Source: Acidobacteriota bacterium
GTDB taxonomy: Bacteria > Acidobacteriota > Terriglobia > Bryobacterales > Bryobacteraceae
Length of the DNA stretch: 40,542 nucleotides
Reading direction: 5' to 3'
Assembly: GCA_016178945.1 (NCBI GenBank)
Contig: JACOSH010000537.1
Coordinates: 1 to 40,542 of the forward strand
Shown piece by piece: positions 1-8,300 of the stretch. A program made the translations under genes and the position numbers. The notes beneath the pieces were generated by a model, which ran no database searches, was not told where the DNA came from, and worked only from the letters and a program-made list of their open reading frames with translations. The stretch's first letter is position 1. Each line of letters begins with the position of its first letter.

Positions 1-508
1 AGCGGTGCTGCGGGCGTTTGCCAACCGCGAATTCGGTCTCGGCGCGGCCGATTGGGGCCACCATCGCGGCTTCGCGTGGCCGTGGGGCGGGATGGTGGCG
101 GGTCTCCTCGACCCAGTGCCGCCAAGCCAGGCTGATCACACGAAAGACTTCCAGGGCATCGAAGGGGATGGGCAGAACGTCATAGCCGCCCAGGTTGAGG
201 ACTTCCGCCCACAGGAGGTCGTCGGCGTGGCGGGTGGTGACCACCAGGCGCGGGGGATGGGATTCCGCCTCGAAAGCCTGCAACAGATCCTTCCAATCCC
301 CATCGGGCAAATGGCGCGCGCACAGGACCACGGGGACCTGGCCGGCGCGGCAATGCTCCACGGCTTCACGACCGTCGCGAGCCGTGCGAATGGTCCAGTT
401 GGAGTGAGTGAAGATCCGGCGAAGCGCGGCTTGGTCGCTCTCGTCGGGACTCACCGCCAGCACCACGACCTGGCGGCAGGGAAACTCGGGGAGATTGCTT
501 AGGGGCAT
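1..508 (-). CDS. Response-regulator receiver-like protein, partial (runs off left edge)
   Basis: This reading frame opens with ATG at 508 and stays open to the left edge, so only the first ~169 residues are visible; the ORF track misses it because it has no stop in the window. It resembles a CheY-like receiver domain: an early hydrophobic strand (VVVLAVSPDES) with acidic residues, a strand ending in VPVVLCARHLPDGDW, then a VVTTRHADD strand and a final strand before PIPF, where receivers carry the conserved Lys-Pro. In canonical receivers the phosphorylated Asp lies three residues before the Leu-Pro; here that position is Ala (CARHLP), so phosphorylation at the usual site looks impossible. The region after about residue 125 is Pro/Arg-rich and may be a linker to an unseen output domain. 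It is divergent from the M14 peptidase. The fold assignment is fairly sure; the output function is unknown. Confidence 0.65.
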   Translation of the reverse strand, partial: MPLSNLPEFPCRQVVVLAVSPDESDQAALRRIFTHSNWTIRTARDGREAVEHCRAGQVPVVLCARHLPDGDWKDLLQAFEAESHPPRLVVTTRHADDLLWAEVLNLGGYDVLPIPFDALEVFRVISLAWRHWVEETRHHPAPRPREAAMVAPIGRAETEFAVGKRPQHR

Positions 509-656
509 GGTCGTACGGTTCCTTGTTAGGTAGGGCAACTGGAGGGCCGTGCGGAAGGCGTTTGGATGCATGGCCGGACCGGCTGCGCCCGGCCCGCATC
601 GAGCGATTTGCCCCACTGGGGCGCGATATGCCCCGTTGGTGCGGTATGCTCGTGCC

Positions 657-1844
657 ATGTTCCTGCCGGCGCTGGCGCTTCTGGCCGCCAGTATTCATAC
701 CGATTTTGAAGGCGGGTCGCTGGGGAAAGTGGTGTGGGTTTCCGGCACACATGCCCGCTGCGCGGTGGCGGGGGAATCCGACCAGGACAAGCGCAACCGG
801 CAGGCCAACTGGTATTTCTTCCGGGTCGACGGCGCCAAGGGTCAAGAGCTGACCATCGACCTGGTGGATCTGCCGGGAGAGTACAACTACAAACCGAATC
901 GCGGGGCGGTGACCCAGGACACCATTCCGGTGTACAGCGAGGACGGCGGAGAGTGGCGCCACCTGGACCGCGTGGACTACGATCCGCAAGAGCCGCGTCT
1001 ACGCTTGCGGATCAAGCCCGCGGCGGATCGGGTGTGGATCGCGCATGTGCCGCCCTACACCAATCGAGACCTGGACAAACTGCTGGCCGAGTTCCGGCGG
1101 CATCCGCACTTGCGGCGGGCGGTGATCGGCCGCAGCGTCGAGGGAAGGGAGATCCTGCTGCTCACGGTGACCAATCCGGCCATCGGCGAGGCGTCCAAGA
1201 GAATCGTCTGGCTGATGGCGCGCCAGCACAGTTGGGAGGCGGGATCGTCCTGGGCGGCGGAGGGGGCGCTGCGGTTCCTGCTCTCGGCGGAGGCCTCGCG
1301 CCTGCGCGACGAGGCGATTTTCCTGATCTTTCCGATGTGCGATCCGGACGGGGTAGCGCGCGGCGGAGTGCGCTTCAATCGTCACGGCTACGACCTGAAC
1401 CGGAACTGGGACCGGGTGGATGCCGATCGGATGCCCGAGATCGCCGCGCAGCGGAAGGCGGTGCTCGAGTGGGTGGACGCGGGCCGCCGGCTGGACTTGT
1501 TCCTGTCACTCCATAACACGGAGACCGGCGAGTACCTGGAAGGGCCGCCGGACGACCGGCACGCCGCCTTGCGCGACCGCTTCTTCCGGATGCTGAAAGA
1601 GGCGACCGATTTCAATCCGACCCAGCCGGCGCGGAGCGGTCCGCCCTCGTCCACGCCGGGGATGGCGGGCCGGATGGGGGTCCACCAAGGCCTCTCGCGG
1701 GACCGGGACGTCCCGGCCTTCGTCATGGAGCAGATGATCGCTTACAACTCCAAGCTGGGGCGTCTTCCCACCGCCGCCGACCGCCTGCGGTTCGGCGCCT
1801 CGCTGGCGCGGGCGATGATTGCCGCCGCAAGTATCGCTCCCTGA
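657..1844 (+). CDS. M14-family zinc carboxypeptidase, probably exported
   Basis: A 395-residue protein with the hallmarks of metallocarboxypeptidases (M14). The first zinc pair is the HxxE in RQHSWEAGSSW. The substrate-binding stretch DPDGV...RGGVRFNRHGYDLNRNWD matches the family's NPDG...R.N..G.DLNRN pattern. The third zinc ligand is the His of SLHNTETGEYLEG, and the Glu of AFVMEQM is the likely catalytic base. About 110 residues before the catalytic domain form a beta-rich segment, as in the M14 subgroup with an N-terminal beta-sandwich. I chose ATG 657 because a short hydrophobic stretch (FLPALALLAAS) follows directly. An in-frame GTG at 639 would add VRYARA and make a better signal peptide; the track's 549 start is too long. 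Substrate is not predictable. It stands alone, followed by a repeat-rich gap. Confidence 0.85.
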   Translation: MFLPALALLAASIHTDFEGGSLGKVVWVSGTHARCAVAGESDQDKRNRQANWYFFRVDGAKGQELTIDLVDLPGEYNYKPNRGAVTQDTIPVYSEDGGEWRHLDRVDYDPQEPRLRLRIKPAADRVWIAHVPPYTNRDLDKLLAEFRRHPHLRRAVIGRSVEGREILLLTVTNPAIGEASKRIVWLMARQHSWEAGSSWAAEGALRFLLSAEASRLRDEAIFLIFPMCDPDGVARGGVRFNRHGYDLNRNWDRVDADRMPEIAAQRKAVLEWVDAGRRLDLFLSLHNTETGEYLEGPPDDRHAALRDRFFRMLKEATDFNPTQPARSGPPSSTPGMAGRMGVHQGLSRDRDVPAFVMEQMIAYNSKLGRLPTAADRLRFGASLARAMIAAASIAP

Positions 1845-1858
1845 GAGGTGAAAAATAG

Positions 1859-1992
1859 CGGCAACCGCTCCGTCACCGTCGCGGCTCGGTACCATTTGTG
1901 GAATGCACTTTCAGAGCCGTGCGCGTTCACGTCACAGCTCGGTAACCTTGTCGTGTACCGGTTCAGAGCCGCACGCGTAAGCAAGCGGTGTT
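1859..1992. repeat. Dispersed intergenic repeat cluster (AGCCGCG/CGCGGCTC type)
   Basis: The gap between the peptidase and cydB holds three related units: one containing CCGTCGCGGCTCGGTACC, one containing CAGAGCCGTGCGCGTTCACG, and one containing CAGAGCCGCACGCGTAAGC followed by AAGCGGTGT. The same vocabulary (GAGCCGCG, CGCGGCTC, TAAGCGGTGTCTG) recurs downstream of the second TonB receptor at 12130-12195, partly in inverted orientation. This points to a dispersed, palindrome-containing intergenic repeat family. No protein is encoded here. Confidence 0.6.
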
Positions 1993-2045
1993 TGAACAAC
2001 CGCTAGTCGCTTGGAAGCCTGCTTGCATCATCAAAGGTGGAGTCC

Positions 2046-3005
2046 ATGGAAGCCCTGTGGTTTTGCCTGATCGCCTTGATGATCACCACCTACGTGGTGC
2101 TGGACGGGCTCGACCTGGGGGCGGGGATCGTCCATCTGGGCGTGGCGCGGAGCGAGGCCGAGCGGCGCGAGGCGCTGGGCGCGGTTGGGCCGGTGTGGGA
2201 CGGCAATGAGATCTGGCTGGCGGCCGCCGTGGGCGCGGTGTACGCCGCCTTTCCCACGGCCCGCCTGAGCGGGTTCCACTTGCCCCTGATCGCGGTGCTG
2301 GGGCTGCTGATTGCGCGCTGGATCGCGATCGGGCTTCGCCGGCATGTGACCATAATGGGGTCGAGCGCGCTGCTGGCGATTCTGCTGGGGGCCACGCTGG
2401 GCAACGTGATGCGCGGCGTGCCGTTGGATTTCTCCGGCCAGTTCATCCTGCCCTTATGGACCGGTTTCTTCAACTGGTATTCGCTGCTGGTCGGATTGCT
2501 GGCCGGCTTCACGCTGACCGTGCACGGGGCGCTGTGGCTCGCCGGCCGGACGGGAGGGGAGGTGGCCAAAAGGTCGTTGCGCGCCGCCCGGCTCGGCTGG
2601 TGGGCGGTTGCGCTGCTGACCTTCGTGGCGACGGCCTGCACGCTGCGGGTCCAACTCCAATTGTGGGCCAACCTGGAGGCGCAGCGCTGGGGGTTCGTCT
2701 TCCCGGCGCTGGCGCTGGGAGGGCTGGCGGCCGTGCGGTACTGGGTCGTTCGGGGGGCGGCGCCCCGGGCATTCCTGGCGTCGTGCGCCTACATCGCAGG
2801 GATGCTCGGCAGCGCGGCGTTCGGCCTGTTTCCGAATGTGCTGCCTTCCAGCACCGGGCTGGGGCCGGCCCTGACGGTCTACAGCACGGCGGCAAGCGGC
2901 GGTCTATTGAAGGCCGGGTTGCTGTGGTGGATTCCCGGCATGATGCTGGCGGCGGGATACTCGGTCTACATGCATCGCGCTAGAACCTGTACTCCGGGGG
3001 CTTGA
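2046..3005 (+). CDS. cydB: Cytochrome bd ubiquinol oxidase subunit II (CydB)
   Basis: A 319-residue polytopic membrane protein with CydB signatures: the N-terminal TM with VLDGLDLGAG, then GPVWDGNEIWLAAAVGAVYAAFP (family pattern GPxWDGNxxWL..G...FAAxP), WTGFFNWYSLLVGLL, and a late FPNVLPSS segment before the last helices. Subunit II supports the haem-carrying subunit I in quinol oxidation and O2 reduction at the inner membrane. The start is ATG 2046, preceded by AAAGGTGGAG; the track start (GTG 2037) lies inside that ribosome-binding region. It is a little shorter than E. coli CydB. No cydA is adjacent: an M14 peptidase and a repeat lie upstream and a convergent DinB gene downstream. The gene looks intact. 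Its 3' end overlaps the DinB gene by 26 bp. Confidence 0.88.
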   Translation: MEALWFCLIALMITTYVVLDGLDLGAGIVHLGVARSEAERREALGAVGPVWDGNEIWLAAAVGAVYAAFPTARLSGFHLPLIAVLGLLIARWIAIGLRRHVTIMGSSALLAILLGATLGNVMRGVPLDFSGQFILPLWTGFFNWYSLLVGLLAGFTLTVHGALWLAGRTGGEVAKRSLRAARLGWWAVALLTFVATACTLRVQLQLWANLEAQRWGFVFPALALGGLAAVRYWVVRGAAPRAFLASCAYIAGMLGSAAFGLFPNVLPSSTGLGPALTVYSTAASGGLLKAGLLWWIPGMMLAAGYSVYMHRARTCTPGA

Positions 3006-3513
3006 TGCCTTTCACTCGCAGGTAGACCTCGGCCTGTCCGCGGTGATGCGCGGTGTGCGTGAAGTATGCCCACAGCCATTCGAAACCGGTCAAATTGCGG
3101 GCCGGCGGGCCGGCCACCGTATCCAGACGGGCGGGGGTCATCGCGGCCACGGCCTGGTTGCAGAAATCGAAGGAGTCCTTCATGAACTGGAGGGCCGTCT
3201 CCTTGTCGACTTCCACCTTCCCGGTGTCCTTGGCCCACTCGGCGATCTTGGGCGGGAGCGCCGGCCGCGCCAGGCCGCTGGCATTGGCGCATGCGCCGAG
3301 ATTTATCCCCGCGATGTGCGCCATCAACTGCCCGAAACTCATCTCCTCGGGGTTGGGACGAAACCTGTAGCCCTCAGCGGGCATGGCCGCCGCCACCGCG
3401 AGGGTGAATTCGCCGGAGACCTTCCAATGTTTGACCAGGGCGTCCTTGACGGTGGTTTGGGCCAGCGCGGGAACGGCCAGCGCCAGGATCGGGAATAGGT
3501 GTGCTTTCATCAT
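2980..3513 (-). CDS. Secreted DinB-family protein
   Basis: A 177-residue protein with a clear signal peptide (MMKAHLFPILALAVPALAQ) followed by a DinB/YfiT-like four-helix bundle. The family's three metal-binding histidines are recognisable: one in LMAHIAG and the pair region in FTHTAHHRGQAEVYLR, the strongest single motif. DinB-like proteins are often thiol-dependent metalloenzymes or of unknown function; exported versions are frequent in acidobacteria. No thiol-transferase partner gene is adjacent, so a precise reaction cannot be given. It converges on cydB with a 26-bp overlap of the coding ends, so neither gene has its own terminator between them. Confidence 0.82.
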   Translation of the reverse strand: MMKAHLFPILALAVPALAQTTVKDALVKHWKVSGEFTLAVAAAMPAEGYRFRPNPEEMSFGQLMAHIAGINLGACANASGLARPALPPKIAEWAKDTGKVEVDKETALQFMKDSFDFCNQAVAAMTPARLDTVAGPPARNLTGFEWLWAYFTHTAHHRGQAEVYLRVKGIKPPEYRF

Positions 3514-3554
3514 CGGCCTTCAGGTCGCCGCCATCTCACCCTCAGCGTTTCCGG

Positions 3555-3700
3555 TTAGCTGTCGGCATCAACGTCACCGCGCATCCGCATGCCTTCGACA
3601 TGGAACTCGATCGCCTCTCGCAGGAGTTGACGAGTCTCTTCCAGCGTCGCGGCAGCAGCGACGCATCCAGGAAGATCCCATTTCAGCCCTGCCTGTTTCA
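3555..3700 (-). pseudogene. HicB-like antitoxin remnant
   Basis: On the minus strand, 40-odd codons read DLPGCVAAAATLEETRQLLR, then EAIEFHVEGMRMRGD, then a stop at 3555-3557. This matches the second half of HicB N-terminal domains (PDLPGCVA.G.T.EEA..LI.EAI..HLEGL...G). Upstream in the same frame the typical beta-strand start is missing and no credible ATG with a ribosome-binding site is seen. A neighbouring frame carries EIYTETG, which recalls the lost N-terminus, so a frameshift is plausible. No HicA partner was found. I read it as a decayed solitary fragment. Confidence 0.5.
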
Positions 3701-3913
3701 GTATAGATCTCTCGGACTTCGGGTCTGTCGGACTCGATCCGCTCGATTCGCGTCTCTGACCTTCATCACCACTATTCTGCCCTACGAAAAACGAATGTTG
3801 GGCTAGCGAGGCCGATCCGAAGCAAGTCCGACCGGCTCGGAGTCATACATTTGGGCCAAGTAGCACGCAACAGTGGAGTTGCCGTCCCGATAAGTGACCC
3901 ATGAGGCAATAAC
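3701..3913. other. Non-coding stretch upstream of the unknown gene pair
   Basis: No convincing ORF, RNA gene or terminator is seen here. The reverse ORF that overlaps it (3772-4107) lies antisense to the next gene and has no recognisable content. The promoter of the 3914 gene should lie here, but no clear -35/-10 pair could be picked out. Confidence 0.4.
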
Positions 3914-4585
3914 ATGAACGTCGCCTTTAGCAGCCCTCCGAAAGTCAAATGGAACGCGCCCGTAGGCGAGATTCCACGGCCCCCTCGACCGACGCCTCCG
4001 GCGTTCCAGGCCCCCCGGCGTCCCCCTCTGGATACAGTCTGGCTGACCCGGGTTCCCCCGGACGACTTGTCCAAGATCAACAGCGTGGTCTCACAGCTTG
4101 TTGCCAAGTGTGGATTGTCCGCCCAGGAAGCGCGGGCTCTGACCGTCGCCCTGGCGAGCCAGCCGCCTCAAAACCTGGATGCGGAGATCGCCATGCTTCG
4201 CCGGGTCATTAACGGTTACACGCAAATGACGCCCATCGAGATGGACTGGACCAGGGACGTCACTCGCAGAATTGTGACCGCATACAGTCAGTTGCAGGGG
4301 TTCAGAGACTGGAAACCGGATCGGATCAACCCCTACGTCGTGGAGGTGCTCCTGTCTTACGCCGCCTCAATGGTGAACGTTCCGGCGGCGATAAACGCGG
4401 CCAGAGTGCTTGCCAACACCACCGAGGAGGCCTTTCTCAAACTCCGGCCGGAGTTGACACCGCCTGATGCGGGTTGGGCAATCGACGCCATCCTGGAAAA
4501 GGCGGCCGATCTGATGGGCCGGGGCCAACAAACTCCGCTTCAGGCGGCCGAGGAAATCGTGCAGCGTCTGCACAAGAGAAGATAG
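3914..4585 (+). CDS. Unknown protein with Pro-rich N-terminus
   Basis: I do not recognise this 223-residue protein. There is no signal peptide and no long hydrophobic segment, so it is probably cytoplasmic. Residues 1-40 are a Pro/Arg-rich, probably disordered tail (PPRPTPPAFQAPRRPP). The rest looks helical, ending in a charged helix (EEIVQRLHKRR). No catalytic motif is visible. It precedes another unknown ORF of similar size by 26 bp with a strong ribosome-binding site, suggesting a two-gene unit. Codon choice here is less GC-extreme than in the flanking receptor and peptidase genes, which could mean later acquisition; this was judged by eye only. The long open frame, clean start and spacing support a real gene. 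Confidence 0.65.
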   Translation: MNVAFSSPPKVKWNAPVGEIPRPPRPTPPAFQAPRRPPLDTVWLTRVPPDDLSKINSVVSQLVAKCGLSAQEARALTVALASQPPQNLDAEIAMLRRVINGYTQMTPIEMDWTRDVTRRIVTAYSQLQGFRDWKPDRINPYVVEVLLSYAASMVNVPAAINAARVLANTTEEAFLKLRPELTPPDAGWAIDAILEKAADLMGRGQQTPLQAAEEIVQRLHKRR

Positions 4586-4611
4586 CACCGTCCAAGAAGG
4601 AGACTACACCC

Positions 4612-5274
4612 ATGCAAATCGCCGCCACCCTAGCCCGCTCGTCGTTCTCAAACTTTCTTCCGCCGGCATCCAAGCCCTTGCTGAAACCGGCCAAACCCGT
4701 GACGTACAGCATGAAGGCGGTGGCGGCGCAGATGGTCGCCCTGTCGCGGCTGAATGCTCCGAGCGCGCTGGCGGGCGCTCTGGAGCGGCGGGAGAAGCTC
4801 ACGACGGTCCTCGAGTACGCAAATCAAAACGGGTTCTCAGCGAGCGAAATCGACCAGCTCAAGCAGATGCTGACCAATCCCTTGGACCCGGCCGCCGACT
4901 CGAAGCTGGAAATGGCGAGAATCCTGACGAAACAGCCCCACAGCGGAGGGCTGAAGGCCTTCCTCGCTCTCGACAAGCTGAGCCAGGCGAATCCCAACCG
5001 GCTTCCACTGGGTCTTGTCAGCGCCCTGTCGTTGTCCACGGGATTGGGCTTACTCACCTTCGACAGCGCCATGGCTACGTCCGGCGCCCTGGTGAAAATG
5101 TTCGAAGAGCCCTATCAGCGCTTCAAGACCGCCTGGTCGTCCCTGCGATCGCCGGCTGCCGAGGAAGACCTGATGGCCCGCCTCTCCCAAAACGCCCACG
5201 GCTTCGACATACCGCTCGTCTCGTACCAGAATATGCTGATGGATCAGGTCCTGCGGGGTTTCGCCAACCAGTAA
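4612..5274 (+). CDS. Unknown helical protein, second gene of the pair
   Basis: A 220-residue protein that I do not recognise. The start is ATG 4612, directly after a strong AAGAAGGAG at 4594-4602; the track start at 4474 runs through the previous gene in another frame and is rejected. It has no classical signal peptide. The first 35 residues are rich in Ser, Pro and Lys, followed by mostly helical sequence with one moderately hydrophobic stretch (LPLGLVSALSLSTGLGLLTF, about residues 126-145) that could be a buried hairpin or membrane-active helix. A shared layout (flexible N-terminal tail, helical body, near-equal length) links it to the preceding gene, though I see no clear sequence homology between them. 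Function unknown. Confidence 0.68.
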   Translation: MQIAATLARSSFSNFLPPASKPLLKPAKPVTYSMKAVAAQMVALSRLNAPSALAGALERREKLTTVLEYANQNGFSASEIDQLKQMLTNPLDPAADSKLEMARILTKQPHSGGLKAFLALDKLSQANPNRLPLGLVSALSLSTGLGLLTFDSAMATSGALVKMFEEPYQRFKTAWSSLRSPAAEEDLMARLSQNAHGFDIPLVSYQNMLMDQVLRGFANQ

Positions 5275-5370
5275 CGCAGTCACGGCAACCCGCCCGGCGA
5301 GGTCCAGCCGTCGTGTCTGGCCCCTCCGGGAGGATTGCGCCGCCGGGCCGCTTCTGGTAGATTGCGAACC

Positions 5371-8300
5371 ATGAGGACTCACAGTCTCTGCGTCACGGCC
5401 TGGATCGCGCTCGCGGTCGGGGCTTCCCTTTCGGCTCAGGTCACCACGGGAACCATTCTGGGATCCGCTCGCGACAACTCCGGCGCGGTGGTGGCCGGCG
5501 CCCGAATCACCATTACCGAAACCAGCAAAGGCACCGTCCAGCAGTACTCGACCGACGACACCGGCGCCTACAGCGCGCCCTTTCTGATCCCGGGCGTCTA
5601 CTCGGTGTCCGCCGAGAAGGAGGCGTTCAAGAAGCAGGTGCGCGAGGGCGTGATCCTGCAGGTCGATCAAAAAGCGCGCATCGATTTCACGCTGGAAGTC
5701 GGGGCGGTCACCGAAACCGTGAGCGTGACGGCCGCCGCGCCATTAGTGCGCTCGGACAGCTCCGAGCTGGGCGAGGTGATCGAAGAGCGCGCCGTCCGCG
5801 AGCTGCCGCTGAATGGACGGAACTTCGCGCAGCTTGTCTACCTGACGCCGGGCGTGACCGCCGGACAAATTGGCGAGAATCTTTCCGGCGCCAGCACCTT
5901 CAACCCGCGCGCAGGGTCCAACTTCAACGCGCTGGGCCATCACGGCAACTCCAACGGCTGGCTGGTCGACGGCATCGACAACAACGAGTACACCTTCAAC
6001 ACGGTGATCGTGCAGCCCTCCATCGAGTCGGTGCGCGAGTTCAAGGTCCTGACGGGAGTCTACTCGGCCGAGTTCGGACGCGGCGCGGGCGTGGTCTCGG
6101 TCTCCACCAAGTCCGGCAGCAACGAGCTCCACGGCAACGCCTTCAATTTTCTGCGCAACGACAAGCTGGACGCGAAGAACTATTTCGCGGCGCCCAATGT
6201 GCCCAAAGCGCCGTTGCGGCGCAACCAGTACGGCGCGGCGGTCGGCGGTCCGGTGCGCATCCCCAAGGTCTACGACGGCAAGAATCGCACCTTCTTCTTC
6301 GGCGACTACTTCGGCCTGCGCGAGATCCGCGGCCTGACCTTCGTCAACTCCGTGCCGACCGCGCGGGTAAGAGTGGGCGATTTCAGCCAGTACGAGCGCA
6401 CGCCGGGCAGCCTGATCCGGGTGTATGATCCGCTGACCACGCGGCTCAATCCGAACTTCAACCCCGCGCAGCCGGTCAGCGCCGCCAATCCGCAGTTCCT
6501 GCGCGATCCGTTCACGGGCAACATCATCCCGGCCAACCGCATCAATCCGGTGGGACGGAATGTCGCCAGCGTGTATCCGCAGCCCAACCAGGCGGGCAAC
6601 TTCAACAACTTCACCATCAACGCCAACCGCGTGGTGGAAGACAACGGCTTTACCACGCGTCTGGATCACCGCGTGAGCGAGAAAGATTCGCTGTTCTTCC
6701 GCTATAGCTGGGAGCTGTATAAGCTGGACGCGCCCCAGGGCCAGGCCAACTGTTGTTTGCCCACCCCGCCGGAGGCGGCGGCGAAATTCGAGCTGGGCCC
6801 GTTCGTGGCCGGCATCCAGAACACCCGCCTGACCACGCAGGGGGCCGCGCTGAACAACACCTACGTCTTCAAGCCGAACCTGCTGTACGAGGTGCGCGTG
6901 GGTTTCGCCCGCACCAATCCCTTCACCACCGCCTCCGATTACGGCCGCAACGCCGCCACCTCGCTCGGTATTCAGGGGGTCAACGTCAACCTGCTGACCT
7001 CAGGCATCCCCAACGTCGGGGTACAGGATTTCACGGGCTTGAGCGGCGGCCCGGCCTTTCTGCCGGTGAATCCGAAGCAGACGCACTACCAGATCGACAA
7101 CCAGCTCTTCTGGACCGTCAGCCGGCATTCGCTGAAATTCGGGCAGCACTACATCCGCCGGGACACGTCGCCGTACACGAACATCTCGCCCCGCGGCACG
7201 CTCAACTTCAACAACAATTTCACCAACGACCCGGCCACCAACGCCGGCGGCAGCGGCATGGCGACCCTGCTCACCGGCTACGTCAACAGCGCCAGCCGCG
7301 GCGCCCTGCTGGAGCCGTACTACCAGAGCAACAACGAGATCGCCTTCTTCTTTCAGGACGATTTCAAGGTCTCCCGGCGCCTGACGCTCAACCTGGGAGT
7401 CCGCTACGAGATATACACGCCGGACGTGGAGATCCGAGACCGGCTGGTCAACGTGGATCGGGTGGGCCTGCGGCTCATCTACGCCAACGAGGACGGCGCC
7501 AGCCGCACGGCCAACAAATCCACTCAGCACGGCAATTTCGCTCCGCGCATCGGGTTCGCCTACGATCTTCAGGGCAACGGAAAGACGGTGATCCGCGGCG
7601 GATTCGGCATCAGCTACTTCCCCGAGCCGGTGACGGCCAACGGCCAGCTCGGCATTCAGGTGCCCTACATCTTCTCGCAGAACCTGACCACCGAAACCAA
7701 CCCCACCGATTTCACGCGCGTGCCTCAGGTGCAGAATCCGTTCCCGCCGATTCAGGTGGTCAAGCCCAAGACCACGGCCGAGTACAACGCCCTCAATCCG
7801 TCGGCGCAGGGGCACGATTACAACAATCTCACCGGCTATGCCGAGCACTGGAGCCTGAACGTCGAGCGGCAGCTCCACTCGTCGCTGCTTTGGGAAGGAG
7901 CCTACGCCGGCAGCCGCGGCATTCACGTGATGATCAACCTGCCGCTCAACGAGGTGCAGCCGGGCCTGGGTTCCCAGCCCTCCCGGCGGCTGATCCAGCC
8001 GTTGAACAACATCACCGCGACCAGTATCTTCGCGCCGCGCAATATGAGCAGCTACCACAGCTTGCAGAACAAGGTGGTCAAGCGCTTCTCCCACGGCCTG
8101 CAAGCCCTGTTCAGCTACACCTATGGGAAGGCCGTGGACTTCGGCGGCTCGGCCGGCTCCGGCGGCGGCTCGACCGGCGGGCCGCAGACCATCACCTGTA
8201 TCCGCTGCGGGCGCGGCGCCTCCGGTTACGACATCAAGCACCGCGCGGTGGCCAGCTACGTCTACGACCTGCCTTTCGGTGCGGGCCGCAAGTTCCTCAA

